Positions 1 through 10,593 of a stretch of 58,355 nucleotides of DNA are shown here, piece after piece (position 1 is the stretch's first letter; each line of letters starts with the position of its first letter). Origin of the DNA: Bacillus sp. (in: firmicutes) (GTDB lineage: Bacteria; Bacillota; Bacilli; Bacillales; Cytobacillaceae); NCBI GenBank assembly GCA_011524525.1, contig WTKE01000064.1, positions 1 to 58,355 of the forward strand. The letters are read 5' to 3'. Both the position numbers and the translations under genes were made by a program. The notes below the pieces were generated by a model. The model had not been told where the DNA came from, did not search any database, and saw only the letters and a program-made list of their open reading frames with translations.

Positions 1-23
1 TCGGAGATGTGTATAAGAGACAG
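1..23. other. Nextera transposase adapter remnant (not genomic)
   Basis: The first 23 bases match the 3' end of the Illumina Nextera Read-2 adapter. They include the complete 19-bp Tn5 mosaic end AGATGTGTATAAGAGACAG at 5-23. Genomic sequence starts near base 24. This is library contamination at a contig end, not a biological mosaic end. Confidence 0.97.
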
Positions 24-84
24 ATATGTGACAATTTAAATTCTCCTACTATATGTTTATGGATGTAAATAGTTGTCCTACTAC

Positions 85-113
85 AAAAAAAATCGCCTAT
101 AAAAGGCGATTTT
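85..113 (-). terminator. Rho-independent terminator after yshE and the 25-aa ORF
   Basis: Read on the minus strand, a 7-bp stem (ATCGCCT/AGGCGAT, arms 92-98 and 104-110) is followed by a run of eight T. It ends the polX-mutS2-yshE unit. The stop codon of the 25-residue ORF lies at its edge. Confidence 0.85.
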
Positions 114-189
114 AAAAGACTAAATAAAAAATTCCTATAAACACGAAGATTCCACAAAGGATTAAAAGTATTTTTGCTAGCTTTTCCAT
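112..189 (-). CDS. Putative 25-residue single-pass membrane peptide
   Basis: A short ATG-to-TAA frame of 25 codons lies between yshE and its terminator. It is preceded by a good ribosome binding site (AAAGGAG, about 7 bases before the ATG). The peptide starts MEKLAKILLILCGIFVFIGI and is almost entirely hydrophobic after a short charged start, so it could form one membrane helix. It would be co-transcribed with yshE. I do not recognise a family; the N-terminus recalls short DUF2905-type membrane proteins, but that is only a resemblance. Strong SD, hydrophobicity and position before the terminator favour a real gene; its small size argues caution. Confidence 0.45.
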   Translation of the reverse strand: MEKLAKILLILCGIFVFIGIFYLVF

Positions 190-201
190 TTACGTACTCC
201 T

Positions 202-609
202 TTAAGATATGCCTGCCCCAATTACATACGATAATCCAACTGATATAACCATTGAAATGAATCCTACAGCTCGGTTGTCATTCTGAATTTCTTCATCAAT
301 TCTGAATTTTGGTGTTAAAAACTCAAAAATAAAATAAGCTACCAGTAGTAAAAAGAAACCAAAGACTCCCCAACCAATCATAGTTATGAGTGAATCATGC
401 TGCTCTATTGAATGCCTAAAAATATTGGCGATTCCAAAAATCTTGCCACCAGTCGCCATAGCAACGGCAACATTTCCATTTTGAATTTCTTCCCAATTTC
501 GGTATTTCGTCACAAGCTCAAAAATGGCTAGAAACACAATCATACATAAAATAACGACACTGCAATATGCGGCTATATGAACAAATTCATTCTCCCAAAA
601 ACCGTTCAA
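202..609 (-). CDS. yshE: DUF350 family membrane protein YshE
   Basis: A 135-residue, very hydrophobic protein with about four membrane segments (roughly residues 10-35, 50-70, 75-98, 112-134). The repeated pattern E-x-x-x-G-N-x-A-V-A near 42-52 and E-x-Q-N-x-N-R-A-V-G near 107-116 is typical of the two-repeat DUF350 family. The biochemical role is unknown. The start is TTG, chosen because AGGAGG lies 9 bases upstream. It follows mutS2 by 14 bases, the same order as in B. subtilis (polX-mutSB-yshE), so it is probably the last large gene of that operon. Confidence 0.85.
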   Translation of the reverse strand: MNGFWENEFVHIAAYCSVVILCMIVFLAIFELVTKYRNWEEIQNGNVAVAMATGGKIFGIANIFRHSIEQHDSLITMIGWGVFGFFLLLVAYFIFEFLTPKFRIDEEIQNDNRAVGFISMVISVGLSYVIGAGIS

Positions 610-623
610 CTTTCTCTTCCTCC

Positions 624-2978
624 TTACTTGAACTCAACGATTGTTACACCAGAGCCGCCTTCTCCAGCCTCACCAAAGCGAATCTTTTTAACAGACCGAT
701 GATTTTTCAAGTACTCTTGTACACCCTGCCTTAATGCTCCCGTGCCTTTTCCATGAATGATCGACACTCTTGGATAATTAGATAATAAAGCATCATCGAT
801 GTATTTTTCTACTCTTAAGAGAGCATCCTCATACCGTTCCCCTCGGAGATCTAGCTCTATGGAAACATTCGAATCTCTTCCCTGTATCGTTGTCACATGC
901 TTTTGTACCTTTGGTTTTTCCGATTGGATAAACTCCAAATCTTTTTCTTGGACCTTCATTTTTAGAATACCTATTTGAACCTGCCACTCCTCATCAGATA
1001 CCTTTTCAACTAAATGTCCCTTTTGGTCAAAAGTTAATACCTTCACTTCATCCCCAACCTGGAATTTATGTTTCTTTTTTTGTGACTCCTTATTTAATGA
1101 TTTTTCGGAAACAGGTACGGCTTCATTTAGTCTCTTTTTGGCCTCAATCAATTCATGTTCTTTGACATCCGCTTTTTTCTCGATTCGCATTCGACGGAGC
1201 TCTCGAATAACTGCTTCCGCCTCTTGTTTGGCCTTTTCAATGATTGCTTGCGCCTCACGTTCAGCTTTTTCACGCAATATGTCTTTTTCTTTATAATAAG
1301 AAACAATCTCCTCTTGAAGATCCTTATGAAGCTTTTCAGCCTGCCTTAATGTGTCATGTGCCTCTTCTAACTCATTTTCGGCTTGTTTTTTACTTGCCTC
1401 AAGCGCCGCAATCATTTGATCGACTTCGTTACTCTCCGAGCTAACATGTGATCGTGCCATATCAATGACTTTTTCCTTTAACCCAAGGCGTTTGGAAATC
1501 TCAAAAGCATTGCTTCGACCTGGAACGCCAATTAAAAGCTTATACGTTGGACTTAATGTTTCTATATCAAACTCAACACTTGCGTTTATTACCCCTTCCC
1601 TGTTATAACCATATGCCTTTAATTCCGGATAATGGGTTGTGGCAACCACTCTTGCCCCTGTTTTATAGACAGAGTCTAATATGGAAATAGCAAGTGCAGC
1701 CCCTTCCTGTGGGTCGGTACCTGCACCTAGCTCGTCAAATAAAACAAGGCTATCAAAGCTCACATCATTTAATATGTCTACGATATTTACCATATGAGAA
1801 GAAAAAGTACTAAGACTTTGCTCAATTGACTGTTCATCACCAATATCGGCGAACACTCGACCAAAGACAGCCATTTCTGATCCATCAAGGGCAGGTATTT
1901 GTAACCCAGCCTGAGCCATTAAAGTACATAAACCGACGGTCTTTAGTGTAACCGTCTTCCCCCCTGTATTAGGTCCAGTTATAACGATTGTGGAATAAGA
2001 CTTGCCGAGTAAAATATCATTTGGAACCACTTCATCCATGTCAATCAAGGGATGTCTTGCTTTAAACAAGGAGATGATTCCTTCGTTATTCATTTTCGGT
2101 TTAGAGCCTTTTATTCTTTTACTATACCTTGCCTTCGCAAACATAAAGTCTAGGCTTGTTAATATCTCTACAATGGAATTTAACTCGCTCTCAAACATAC
2201 CTACTTTTCCGGATAATTCAACCAAAATACGTTCTATTTCCTGCTTCTCCTTGACACGAATCGCTTGCACATCGTTGTTTAACTGCACAATTGTTTGCGG
2301 TTCGATGAACAAGGTTTGACCTGAGGAACTTTGATCGTGAATAATTCCTCCATAGTGACCACGATATTCTTGTTTAACAGGTATAACAAACCGGTCATTT
2401 CGAATCGTGATAATGGCGTCTGAAAGCATTTTAGCCGCATTAGAAGATCGAATCATTGATTCAAGCCTTTCGCGAACCCTTGCTTCTTTTGTTCGAAGCT
2501 GATTTCTAAGAGAGCGTAGGGTTTCACTAGCGGTATCAAGTACTTCTCCACTCTCATCGATTGCCATTCGAATGGGCTCTTCTAGTTCAGCGAGGACAAT
2601 GATGTTACTTGCATATTCATCTAAAATAGGAATCTCTATTCCTTGTTCAACCATATCTTCTATGAAGCGCCTCATCATCCGGCTCGCATGAATTGTACTA
2701 GCTACTTGCACAAGTTCAAGTGGACTTAGCACCCCACCTATGGCGGAACGTCTTATTTGCATTCTGATATCATAAATTCCTGTAAGAGGAACATTGCCCT
2801 TTAATCGAAGAACCTTTGCTGCTTCGTCCGTTTCTTCCTGGGTACGTACCACCTCCTCGAAATCCGTCGAAGGAACAAGTGCCTTTACTTTGTCTTTTCC
2901 TAAGCTTGAGGAAGCATGTTCAATTAACTGCTCTTTCACTTTTGTAAATTCCAATACCTTTAAAACTCTTTCTTGCAT
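624..2978 (-). CDS. mutS2: Endonuclease MutS2
   Basis: 784 residues, full length for the family. The N-terminal half carries MutS core and clamp helices. A MutS-type ATPase follows, with Walker A GPNTGGKT near residue 333 and the D-E-L-G-x-G-T-D-P signature downstream. A long charged coiled coil (about 515-610) and a C-terminal Smr nuclease domain (last 75 residues, with [12 protein letters not shown] and [13 protein letters not shown]) complete it. MutS2 lacks the mismatch-recognition domain of MutS. In Bacillus it has been tied to recombination control and to rescue of collided ribosomes. It is cotranscribed with polX upstream and yshE downstream. Confidence 0.97.
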   Translation of the reverse strand: MQERVLKVLEFTKVKEQLIEHASSSLGKDKVKALVPSTDFEEVVRTQEETDEAAKVLRLKGNVPLTGIYDIRMQIRRSAIGGVLSPLELVQVASTIHASRMMRRFIEDMVEQGIEIPILDEYASNIIVLAELEEPIRMAIDESGEVLDTASETLRSLRNQLRTKEARVRERLESMIRSSNAAKMLSDAIITIRNDRFVIPVKQEYRGHYGGIIHDQSSSGQTLFIEPQTIVQLNNDVQAIRVKEKQEIERILVELSGKVGMFESELNSIVEILTSLDFMFAKARYSKRIKGSKPKMNNEGIISLFKARHPLIDMDEVVPNDILLGKSYSTIVITGPNTGGKTVTLKTVGLCTLMAQAGLQIPALDGSEMAVFGRVFADIGDEQSIEQSLSTFSSHMVNIVDILNDVSFDSLVLFDELGAGTDPQEGAALAISILDSVYKTGARVVATTHYPELKAYGYNREGVINASVEFDIETLSPTYKLLIGVPGRSNAFEISKRLGLKEKVIDMARSHVSSESNEVDQMIAALEASKKQAENELEEAHDTLRQAEKLHKDLQEEIVSYYKEKDILREKAEREAQAIIEKAKQEAEAVIRELRRMRIEKKADVKEHELIEAKKRLNEAVPVSEKSLNKESQKKKHKFQVGDEVKVLTFDQKGHLVEKVSDEEWQVQIGILKMKVQEKDLEFIQSEKPKVQKHVTTIQGRDSNVSIELDLRGERYEDALLRVEKYIDDALLSNYPRVSIIHGKGTGALRQGVQEYLKNHRSVKKIRFGEAGEGGSGVTIVEFK

Positions 2979-3014
2979 GGAGTGTGCCTCCTAATTCAAA
3001 ATAAGGTTTAACTT

Positions 3015-4745
3015 CTATCTTCTGTCTTCTTTTCGCCTTTTTAATAATTCAAGAAATTCTTCCTTAGCCAAAGAATTGATAACTGATTGCTTTTGAATCC
3101 ATCCTTTTTTCGCTGCAGATATTCCCGTGTCCATATGAGCTAATGTTTCAACCATATGAGCATCAGTATTAATTACCAATTTAACACCTGCTTCTTGCGC
3201 CATACGTACGTGTTCTGAGGAAAGATCAAGCCGATTTGGATTCGCATTCAATTCTAACCAAGTATTTGTTTCTTTTGCTAGTTCAATCAATTGCTCGATA
3301 TCTACTGAATACCCATCACGCTTTCCGATCTTTCTACCGGTCGGATGTGCAATCATATGTACATGTTTATTTTTCAAAGCTGTTTTAAGACGTTCCATGA
3401 TCTTGTCCTGCGGCTGTGAAAAAGAGGAATGAATAGATGCAATAACAAAATCCATTTGTTCTAGAACTTTATCTTCGTAGTCAAGGGAGCCGTCAGGTAA
3501 AATATCCATTTCAACACCCGCTAAAATTGTAATATCATCATATTTACGATTCAATTCATCAATTTCTTGACGTTGTTTCTGCAAGCGCTCTGCAGTAAGT
3601 CCATTGGCGACTTTTAAATATTGTGAGTGGTCAGTAATGGCCATATATTCATAGCCTTTTGCACGACAAGCTTCTACCATTTGCTCTATAGAATGCGAAC
3701 CATCGCTCCATGTCGAGTGCATGTGTAAATCACCTTTTATATGGTCATGAGCAATAATCTCAAGCTCTTCTGTATATTGTTCCACTTCAGTGCCATCCTC
3801 ACGCATTTCAGGTGGAATAAAAGGCAAACCAAAGTGAGCAAAAAACTCCTCTTCACTATGAAACGTTACAATTTCCCCGGTTTCGATACGTTCCACACCA
3901 TATTCGCTTATTTTTTCACCACGTTCCTTCGCTAATTGACGCATTCTTACATTATGGTCCTTTGAACCAGTGAAATGGTGTAAAGTCGTGGTAAATTCCT
4001 CATCCTTTACTAAACGAAAATCAATCGAAACGTCAAACTCTAATTCCAGGATAATGGAAACCTTTGTATCTCCTTTTGAGACAACTTCTTTTATATGCTC
4101 CATGGAGAGCAGCTGCTCCTTCACCAACTGAGGATCAACCGTTGAGATAATGAAGTCTAAGTCCTTGATCGTTTCCTTCATTCTTCTTATACTACCTGCT
4201 CTTGAGAAGCGAATCACTCCATCCATTTCAGAAAGAGCAAGCTCAATCTTCCGTGCAACTGGTAACATATAGGCAAGAGGTAGTCGATCTGGCTTGGAGC
4301 CAAATTCATTGATTGATTGAAGAATTTTCTCCTCGGTCTTTCCTCCAAAACCAGCAAGCTCTCTTACCTTTTTGTCCACACATGCCTGCTTTAACTCGTG
4401 TACATTCGTTATCGATAGTTCTTTGTATAGCTTGGCAATCTTTTTCCCACCAAGCCCTGGAAGTTGTAGAAGGGGGATTAATCCCTTTGGTACTTCTTCC
4501 TGGAGCTCTTTTAGTACAGACGATTGCCCATCTTGGATAAATTCTGTAATAACAGCAGCTGTCCCCTTGCCAATACCTGAAATGGTCGTAAAATCATTAA
4601 TTTGTGATAAATCCTGCTCATTTATTTCAAGGCTATTTGCTGCTTTCCTAAAAGCAGACACTTTGAATATATTTTCACCTTTTAATTCCATATAGGTAGC
4701 AATCGTCTCAAGTAAACGAATCACTTCTTTTTTATGTATTGCCAC
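3015..4745 (-). CDS. polX: DNA polymerase/3'-5' exonuclease PolX
   Basis: A bacterial family-X DNA polymerase that fills short gaps in base excision repair. The N-terminal 8-kDa/HhH region has two helix-hairpin-helix motifs (near GIGKG and LPGLGGKK). The palm carries the metal-binding pair in KDLDFIIS near residue 196, and GSKDHN follows. The C-terminal PHP domain begins with GDLHMHSTWSDG near residue 337 and supplies the manganese-dependent 3'-5' exonuclease. The start is taken as GTG at 4745, five bases after AGGTGG, giving 576 residues; this aligns with the B. subtilis N-terminus (HKKxxIRLLETI). An upstream in-frame GTG at 4754 lies inside that SD. Confidence 0.95.
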   Translation of the reverse strand: MAIHKKEVIRLLETIATYMELKGENIFKVSAFRKAANSLEINEQDLSQINDFTTISGIGKGTAAVITEFIQDGQSSVLKELQEEVPKGLIPLLQLPGLGGKKIAKLYKELSITNVHELKQACVDKKVRELAGFGGKTEEKILQSINEFGSKPDRLPLAYMLPVARKIELALSEMDGVIRFSRAGSIRRMKETIKDLDFIISTVDPQLVKEQLLSMEHIKEVVSKGDTKVSIILELEFDVSIDFRLVKDEEFTTTLHHFTGSKDHNVRMRQLAKERGEKISEYGVERIETGEIVTFHSEEEFFAHFGLPFIPPEMREDGTEVEQYTEELEIIAHDHIKGDLHMHSTWSDGSHSIEQMVEACRAKGYEYMAITDHSQYLKVANGLTAERLQKQRQEIDELNRKYDDITILAGVEMDILPDGSLDYEDKVLEQMDFVIASIHSSFSQPQDKIMERLKTALKNKHVHMIAHPTGRKIGKRDGYSVDIEQLIELAKETNTWLELNANPNRLDLSSEHVRMAQEAGVKLVINTDAHMVETLAHMDTGISAAKKGWIQKQSVINSLAKEEFLELLKRRKEDRR

Positions 4746-4867
4746 ACTGTCCACCTACTTTCGCTATATCCCATTATGAATGATTCACTACTATTTCACC
4801 AATGTTTTGAAACCTACTATGTATTATGTACGTTTAAGTATCCAAAAAAGTTTTTTAAAATAAAACA

Positions 4868-4896
4868 AAAATAAAACTTCTCTTAAAAAGAGAAGT
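4868..4896 (-). terminator. Terminator after zapA-yshB
   Basis: On the minus strand, ACTTCTCTT pairs perfectly with AAGAGAAGT (arms 76-84 and 88-96 of the 4800s) around a 3-base loop, followed by TTTATTTTT. It separates zapA-yshB from polX-mutS2-yshE, which must then have its own promoter in 4746-4867. Confidence 0.85.
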
Positions 4897-4920
4897 AGTT
4901 ATATAATCATCCTGTTTAAG

Positions 4921-5454
4921 TTATCCCCAAAGCTCTTTCACAAGATTTGACAGATAGGGGGTATTTTCAACTATTCCTTTTGCCAAAGAAGAACTAACTA
5001 AAGGAGATTGCACGGCTTCAATTGGTAAAAGAGCTGCTATGTATAAAAGTATAAACAAAAGTAAATATACCTCTAAAAATCCAAGTATTCCACCGGCCCA
5101 ACGATTAAAAGTCTTTAAAATTGGTAGATTGGAAACAAAATCTAGCATACTTCCAATTATTTGTAATACAATCTTAGTTGCAAAGAAAATAGCAACAAAA
5201 GCAATTCCCCGATAATATGCATCCTCCATATTTCCTTCTGAGAACATGATTTGTAAATTTGATGCATCCCCAAAGCTTGGATATGGAATCCAAAGGGTTA
5301 ATTTAGGAGCAAGTTCGGAATAATAGACCTTTGCAACAATAAATGCAATAATGAAGCCAGTAAGATGAATAAATTGAAGGATAAACCCTCTACGAAGTCC
5401 AACAAGTAAACCTATTAATAATATAATGATAATGGCAAGATTTAGCATATTCAT
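4921..5454 (-). CDS. yshB: CvpA family membrane protein (YshB)
   Basis: 177 residues with four predicted membrane helices and the CvpA/colicin V production fold. A short first helix is followed by G-L-R-R-G-F near residue 22, a family mark. The molecular function is not settled. It starts eight bases after zapA ends and ends just before a terminator, so the two form a small operon as in B. subtilis. Two in-frame ATGs (5454 and 5448) are possible starts; the first is annotated, with AAAGGA four bases upstream. Confidence 0.85.
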   Translation of the reverse strand: MNMLNLAIIIILLIGLLVGLRRGFILQFIHLTGFIIAFIVAKVYYSELAPKLTLWIPYPSFGDASNLQIMFSEGNMEDAYYRGIAFVAIFFATKIVLQIIGSMLDFVSNLPILKTFNRWAGGILGFLEVYLLLFILLYIAALLPIEAVQSPLVSSSLAKGIVENTPYLSNLVKELWG

Positions 5455-5462
5455 TCAATCCT

Positions 5463-5714
5463 TTACTTCTTTAGTTCTCTTTCTAAGCGCTCAAGTTGAT
5501 CCTTTATTTTCAGATAATCATTCACAGCATTCACTGCTGTAAGCACTGCAAGTTTTGTACTATCAAGTGAGGGATTCTTCTGACCAATCTCGCGCATTTT
5601 ATTATTTACCAAAGAGGCAACCAATCGAACATGTTCAACACTTTCGTTACCTACAATTACATACTGTTGCCCGTATATTTCAACTGTTGTGCGCTTCTTT
5701 TCTGATTCAGACAC
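5463..5714 (-). CDS. zapA: Cell division protein ZapA
   Basis: A small cytoplasmic protein that bundles FtsZ filaments and promotes Z-ring assembly. The ZapA core is clear: [14 protein letters not shown], then a helix with K-M-R-E-I-G-x-K-N-P, then [15 protein letters not shown] and a C-terminal coiled coil. The start is taken as GTG at 5714 (83 residues), eight bases after GGGGG. An upstream ATG at 5729 would add MGANA and overlap that SD; the shorter form matches the B. subtilis protein better. Divergent from rnhC. Confidence 0.93.
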   Translation of the reverse strand: MSESEKKRTTVEIYGQQYVIVGNESVEHVRLVASLVNNKMREIGQKNPSLDSTKLAVLTAVNAVNDYLKIKDQLERLERELKK

Positions 5715-5840
5715 AGCATTTGCCCCCATTCATAAGAATCCTACACTATATCATAACATGAATATTATTTGAGTGGGAAGTTAAGAATGTCAAAATCAGA
5801 CGAATCAAGGAAAAATATGTATTTTATTGGAGAGTGTATA

Positions 5841-6776
5841 ATGAGTCAAGTTGTATTAAAACAGTCTGGGGAACAAATAAAGAAGATGCAGGAGTACTAC
5901 CAACAAAGTCTTTCACCTAAAATACCACCAGGTGGGTTGTTTGCAGCAAAACTATCTGGTTGCTCCATAACCGCATATAAATCAGGTAAAGTACTTTTTC
6001 AAGGTCCTTCTTGTGAGATAGAAGCAAAGAAATGGGGTGCTGCGGTTCAACCTCTAAACAAAAAGACTCCGAAGCCTTCACCAAATAAAAGTCATCTACC
6101 TGAGCATTTTGAGTCTTTTTCTGTAGTTGGTTCAGACGAGGTAGGTACCGGCGATTACTTTGGGCCTATTACGGTTGTAGCTACTTATGTTAGTAAAGAG
6201 CATATTCCCCTGCTAAGAGAGCTAGGCGTCAAGGATTCCAAAGGTCTAAAGGATGAGCAAATTTCAACGATTGCAAAGGAAATCAAGCATGTGATTCCTT
6301 ATAGCCTATTAACTTTACACAATGAAAAATACAATCAGCTTCAGCAGTCAGGCATGTCACAAGGAAAGCTAAAAGCCCTGTTGCATAACCAAGCCATTGG
6401 ACATGTACTGAATAAAATATCACCAGAAAAACCGGATGCCATTTTAATCGATCAGTTCGCAAAAGAAGAAGTGTATTATCAGTATCTTAAGGGGCAAAAA
6501 GTAATCCACCGTGAAAACGTGTATTTCTCAACAAAGGCAGAAAGTGTTCATTTAGCTGTTGCAGCCGCCTCCATCCTTGCTCGTTACGCATTTGTTCAGC
6601 ACTTTGAAAATCTTTCAAAGGAGGCTGGATTTATCATTCCAAAAGGAGCAGGTTCCCAAGTAGACGTAGCCGCAGCTAAATTGATTAAAGCAAAAGGGAA
6701 AGAAATTCTTCCACATTTTGTTAAGCTGCATTTTGCTAATACAGAAAAAGCATGGAAACTGATTACGAAAAAATGA
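5841..6776 (+). CDS. rnhC: Ribonuclease HIII
   Basis: Cleaves RNA in RNA-DNA hybrids. The 311-residue form starting at ATG 5841 (MSQVVLKQSG, GGAG eight bases upstream) matches the usual RNase HIII length; the open frame extends upstream without a better SD. An N-terminal TBP-like substrate-binding domain (about 1-85) precedes the catalytic domain, which has the D-E-V-G motif near residue 97 and further acidic residues (VKDSKGLKD; ILIDQF). It is divergent from zapA and convergent with pheT. Confidence 0.95.
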   Translation: MSQVVLKQSGEQIKKMQEYYQQSLSPKIPPGGLFAAKLSGCSITAYKSGKVLFQGPSCEIEAKKWGAAVQPLNKKTPKPSPNKSHLPEHFESFSVVGSDEVGTGDYFGPITVVATYVSKEHIPLLRELGVKDSKGLKDEQISTIAKEIKHVIPYSLLTLHNEKYNQLQQSGMSQGKLKALLHNQAIGHVLNKISPEKPDAILIDQFAKEEVYYQYLKGQKVIHRENVYFSTKAESVHLAVAAASILARYAFVQHFENLSKEAGFIIPKGAGSQVDVAAAKLIKAKGKEILPHFVKLHFANTEKAWKLITKK

Positions 6777-6777
6777 G

Positions 6778-6811
6778 AAAAGGAGCATTCCATTGGATGC
6801 TCCTTTTCTAT
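6778..6811. terminator. Bidirectional terminator between rnhC and pheT
   Basis: AAAAGGAGCAT (6778-6788) pairs with ATGCTCCTTTT (6797-6807) around an 8-base loop. The A/T runs on both sides let it serve rnhC on the plus strand and pheT on the minus strand. Confidence 0.9.
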
Positions 6812-6812
6812 T

Positions 6813-9227
6813 TTATCCTCTTAATACCGCTCCAGCCTGATCCTTCAAAGCATCAAGTACCTTTTCGTGAGCCTTAGTTACTTCTTCGTCAGTTAGTGTT
6901 TTTTCTGGATCAAAATATCTTAATGAAAACGCAATGGATTTCTTTCCTTCTTCCAAGCGATCTCCTTCATAAAGATCAAACACAGAAACTTCCTTGAGTA
7001 AGCTGCCACCGGCTTTGGTAATAATGTCAGAAAGCTGACCAGCAACTACTTCCTTGTCAACAACCAGTGCGATATCACGCGTAATAGATGGGTAACGAGG
7101 AATTGATTCGTATTGTAACGGAGCAATTTCTGCCTCTAGTAAAGCCTTTAAAGATAGTTCAAATACATACGTATCTTTTAAATCTAGTTCTTTTTGAACG
7201 TTCGGATGGATTTGTCCGACAAAACCAATTCTCTCTTTCTCTAATAGAAGTTCAGCGGTTCTTCCTGGATGCATTCCTTCCACGGTTGCTTGACGGAACT
7301 CCACTCTTTCTGTCAATCCTAATCGAGCAAGTAACCCTTCTAGCACTCCTTTAAGAACATAATAATCAACAGCTTTCTTTTCCCCTTGCCATGGGTGCTG
7401 ATGCCATAAGCCAGTAATAGCAGCTGCCAAATGTTCCTTCTCTTCTGGAAGCTTATCTTGTTCAGTCGCTAAGAACACGGCCCCTGTTTCATATAATGCA
7501 ATGCTATCATTTTGACGAGCAGAATTGTATTTTACGACTTCTAGTAACTGTGGCAAAATGCTCAGACGTAATACACTGCGGTCTTCACTCATCGGCATCG
7601 CCAGCTTAACAGGTTCCCGTTTATCAAGAGCAAATTGAGTGGATTTGGTTTCATTCGTCAAAGAATAAGTGACTGCTTGAAATAACCCTGCACTTTCTAG
7701 GTAGCGACGGACGATTCTGCGTTTTTTCTGGTAATCACTTAATTTCCCTGGAGTAGAAGCACCCTTTGGAAGAGTTTTAGGGATATAGTCGTAGCCGTAA
7801 ATTCTTCCAACTTCTTCAACTAAATCTTCCTCAATCGTAATATCACCACGACGAGTAGGTACGGTTACTGTAATTTCGTCCCCTTCAACATTCGTAACAA
7901 ATTGGAGGCGGGCAAAGATATTTTGAACTTCATCCATGGATATTTCAGTACCAAGCACACCATTGATTTTGTCTAATGTAATGGAAACAACCGCAGGCTC
8001 CACCTTTAGCGCATCTGCCTCGACCGATCCTTCTAAAACTTCCCCATTTGCATACAGAGCTAATAGCTCAGCCGCTCTGTCTGCTGCCGCTCTAACACGA
8101 TTCGGATCTACCCCTTTTTCATAGCGTGCACTAGCTTCACTGCGCAATCCATGATCCTTTGAAGCTTTACGAATAGGTGCTCCTACAAAATATGCAGACT
8201 CTAATAACACGGTTGTTGTTTTTGTTTCTACCTCAGAGTTCGCTCCACCCATAACTCCTGCTAATGCAACCGGCTCTTTGCCGTTTGTAATCACAAGGTG
8301 ATCTGTTGTTAATGAACGTTTGGCATCATCAAGCGTTGTAATCGTTTCACCTTGGTGCGCACGACGAACAATGATCTCTTTCGAGCCAAGACGATCATAG
8401 TCAAAGGCATGAAGCGGTTGACCGTATTCCATTAGAATGTAATTCGTTATATCGACAACATTATTATGAGGACGTACCCCTGCAGCCATCAGGCGTGTTT
8501 GCATCCATAATGGAGATGGACCAACCTTAACATTTTTAATCACTTTGGCAACGTAAAGTGGATTATCCTCCGGAGCATCTACAGCAACAGAGATATAATC
8601 GCTAGCACTTTCGTTACTTGATGAAACCTCAGGCTTCGGAAGCTTTACTTCTTTCCCTAGAATGGCCGCAACCTCATAGGCTACACCTAGCATACTTAAA
8701 CAATCTGCTCGGTTCGGAGTTAAGCCTAGTTCTAAAATTTGATCATCACGACTTAACAGCTCAAGTGCATCTTCCCCTACTGTTACCTCATTTGGAAAAA
8801 CGAAGATTCCTTCAGAGAATTCCTTAGCAACAAGCTTGCTCTCAACCCCTAGCTCCTGCAAGGAACAGATCATTCCGTTTGACTCTTCGCCGCGAAGCTT
8901 TGCTTTTTTAATTTTGAAGTTTCCTGGTAGAACAGCTCCTACCTTCGCAACAATAACATGTTGCCCTTTATCTACATTCGGAGCACCACAGATGATTTGA
9001 ACGGGCTCTCCTTCTCCAACATCTACTAAACATTTATTTAGCTTATCGGCATTCGGATGCTGCTCACGTTCTAACACGTGACCGACGACGAGTCCTTTCA
9101 TCCCTTCATTAAGAATCTCAACGCCTTCTACTTCAATCCCACTTTTTGTAATTTTATCGGCTAGTTCAGAAGCTGTGACACCAGAAAGGTCCACGTACTC
9201 TTGAAGCCATTTATAAGAAACAAACAT
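6813..9227 (-). CDS. pheT: Phenylalanine--tRNA ligase beta subunit
   Basis: 804 residues. In order it has an N-terminal region beginning [16 protein letters not shown], an EMAP/OB tRNA-binding domain (about 40-155, with [10 protein letters not shown]), the B3/B4 editing domain, the B5 domain, a class-II-like core without catalytic residues, and a C-terminal ferredoxin-fold anticodon-binding domain (about 710-804, [13 protein letters not shown]). Together with PheS it forms the alpha2-beta2 enzyme that charges tRNA-Phe. It lies 13 bases after pheS and depends on the T-box upstream of pheS. Confidence 0.98.
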   Translation of the reverse strand: MFVSYKWLQEYVDLSGVTASELADKITKSGIEVEGVEILNEGMKGLVVGHVLEREQHPNADKLNKCLVDVGEGEPVQIICGAPNVDKGQHVIVAKVGAVLPGNFKIKKAKLRGEESNGMICSLQELGVESKLVAKEFSEGIFVFPNEVTVGEDALELLSRDDQILELGLTPNRADCLSMLGVAYEVAAILGKEVKLPKPEVSSSNESASDYISVAVDAPEDNPLYVAKVIKNVKVGPSPLWMQTRLMAAGVRPHNNVVDITNYILMEYGQPLHAFDYDRLGSKEIIVRRAHQGETITTLDDAKRSLTTDHLVITNGKEPVALAGVMGGANSEVETKTTTVLLESAYFVGAPIRKASKDHGLRSEASARYEKGVDPNRVRAAADRAAELLALYANGEVLEGSVEADALKVEPAVVSITLDKINGVLGTEISMDEVQNIFARLQFVTNVEGDEITVTVPTRRGDITIEEDLVEEVGRIYGYDYIPKTLPKGASTPGKLSDYQKKRRIVRRYLESAGLFQAVTYSLTNETKSTQFALDKREPVKLAMPMSEDRSVLRLSILPQLLEVVKYNSARQNDSIALYETGAVFLATEQDKLPEEKEHLAAAITGLWHQHPWQGEKKAVDYYVLKGVLEGLLARLGLTERVEFRQATVEGMHPGRTAELLLEKERIGFVGQIHPNVQKELDLKDTYVFELSLKALLEAEIAPLQYESIPRYPSITRDIALVVDKEVVAGQLSDIITKAGGSLLKEVSVFDLYEGDRLEEGKKSIAFSLRYFDPEKTLTDEEVTKAHEKVLDALKDQAGAVLRG

Positions 9228-9240
9228 TCTTGTTATCCTC

Positions 9241-10278
9241 CTATTCGTGTATCGAAAATTGCTTTAAGAAACGTACATCATTTGTATAGTAATGACGAAT
9301 ATCATCCACGCCGTATTTTAGCATGGCTATTCTCTCTGGCCCCATCCCGAATGCAAAGCCTGTATATTTCTTTGAATCATAACCAGCCATTTCAAGTACG
9401 TTCGGATGCACCATTCCAGCTCCAAGAATTTCAATCCAACCCGTTCCTTTACAAACACTACACCCTTTTCCGTTACAAATTTTACAAGAAATATCCATTT
9501 CAACAGATGGTTCTGTGAATGGGAAGAAGCTAGGACGTAAGCGAATCTCACGGTCTTCACCAAAGATTTTTTTCGCAAATACATCTAGTGTCCCTTTCAG
9601 GTCACTCATTTGAATGTTTTCTCCTACCACAAGACCCTCGATCTGCATGAATTGGTGAGAATGCGTTGCATCGTCATTATCACGGCGATAAACCTTTCCT
9701 GGGCAGATAATTTTAATTGGACCCTTTCCTTCTTTCTTTTCCATCGTTCTTGCTTGCATTGGTGATGTATGTGTACGAAGAAGGATTTCTTCCGTTATAT
9801 AAAAGGAATCTTGCATATCACGAGCTGGATGACCTTTTGGTAAGTTTAAAGCCTCAAAGTTATAGTAATCACTTTCTACTTCGGGACCTTCTGCAATCGT
9901 GTAGCCCATACCAATAAAGAGGTCCTCGATTTCTTCAATGATTCTTGTTAATGGATGATGGTTACCTGTTTTTACTGGTCTACCTGGAAGCGTTACATCA
10001 ATGGTTTCGGAAGCAAGCTTTTTAGCCACCTCTTCTTCTTCCATAACCGCTTGTTTTTCTTCAATTGCTTTTGCAATAACGTCTCTTACCTCGTTTGCCA
10101 ATGCTCCCATTTTAGGACGTTCCTCAGCACTTAGCTTCCCCATCCCTTTTAGTACCTCAGTAATGGGGCCTTTTTTCCCTAGATAAGATACACGAATATC
10201 ATTTAACTCTTTTAAATCAGTCGCTTTCTTTATTCCTTCAAGCGCTTCTTGCTGAAGCTCTACTAAGCGTTGCTCCAT
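9241..10278 (-). CDS. pheS: Phenylalanine--tRNA ligase alpha subunit
   Basis: 345 residues, the usual length. An N-terminal coiled coil (about 1-85) ends in the conserved [16 protein letters not shown] region. The class II catalytic core follows, with [10 protein letters not shown], the T-H-T-S-P-x-Q motif-2 region, EGLVVG, and motif 3 ([17 protein letters not shown]) near the C-terminus. A C-x2-C...C-x2-C cluster ([12 protein letters not shown]) is as found in many bacterial PheS. First gene of the pheST operon, expressed through a Phe-specific T-box leader. Confidence 0.98.
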   Translation of the reverse strand: MEQRLVELQQEALEGIKKATDLKELNDIRVSYLGKKGPITEVLKGMGKLSAEERPKMGALANEVRDVIAKAIEEKQAVMEEEEVAKKLASETIDVTLPGRPVKTGNHHPLTRIIEEIEDLFIGMGYTIAEGPEVESDYYNFEALNLPKGHPARDMQDSFYITEEILLRTHTSPMQARTMEKKEGKGPIKIICPGKVYRRDNDDATHSHQFMQIEGLVVGENIQMSDLKGTLDVFAKKIFGEDREIRLRPSFFPFTEPSVEMDISCKICNGKGCSVCKGTGWIEILGAGMVHPNVLEMAGYDSKKYTGFAFGMGPERIAMLKYGVDDIRHYYTNDVRFLKQFSIHE

Positions 10279-10309
10279 GTTCTTTCCTCCTTATCATTTT
10301 TAGACAAAA

Positions 10310-10587
10310 TAAAAAACCTCTTCCCTGAAAGGGACGAGGTTTCATTATTCGCGGTACCACCCTTAATTAATGTAGACATTCTTACTCCTACATTCACTTC
10401 ATTGCTGATAACGGCTTTAAACCGGTGCATCTTTACACTTCATTATGAAATGGTCCCGATGCCAACTCGGGAGGTGAACTTCGTTTACTTTTTCTATAAA
10501 AATGCTTTCAGTCTAAGGCATTTTCTCCCTAACATAGATGGTGGTAAACTACTTTTCTCCGTCTTCGTTTTTTGGTATGTAATTTTT
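10310..10587 (-). promoter_or_regulatory. T-box leader of pheST (Phe, UUC specifier)
   Basis: The minus strand shows the T-box antiterminator motif AGGGTGGTACCGCG at 10350-10363. A terminator hairpin with a T run follows (arms within 10315-10341). Upstream in the leader is a stem I region whose specifier loop reads GAAG-TTC-ACCTC, with the codon UUC at 10476-10478. Uncharged tRNA-Phe should pair with both elements and favour read-through into pheST. The loop context (codon then ACCTC) is shared with the thrS leader in this window. Confidence 0.95.
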
Positions 10588-10593
10588 GCTGTT

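Noticed and set aside
1-23. Tn5-type mosaic end as evidence for a transposon
   Set aside because: The sequence continues into the synthetic Nextera adapter, which does not occur in natural Tn5 ends.
4313-4695. Overlapping plus-strand open frames within polX
   Set aside because: They are frames opposite a well-conserved gene with no SD or family resemblance.
5769-5840. Longer rnhC start upstream of 5841
   Set aside because: The extra residues do not resemble RNase HIII, and the SD GGAG fits the ATG at 5841.
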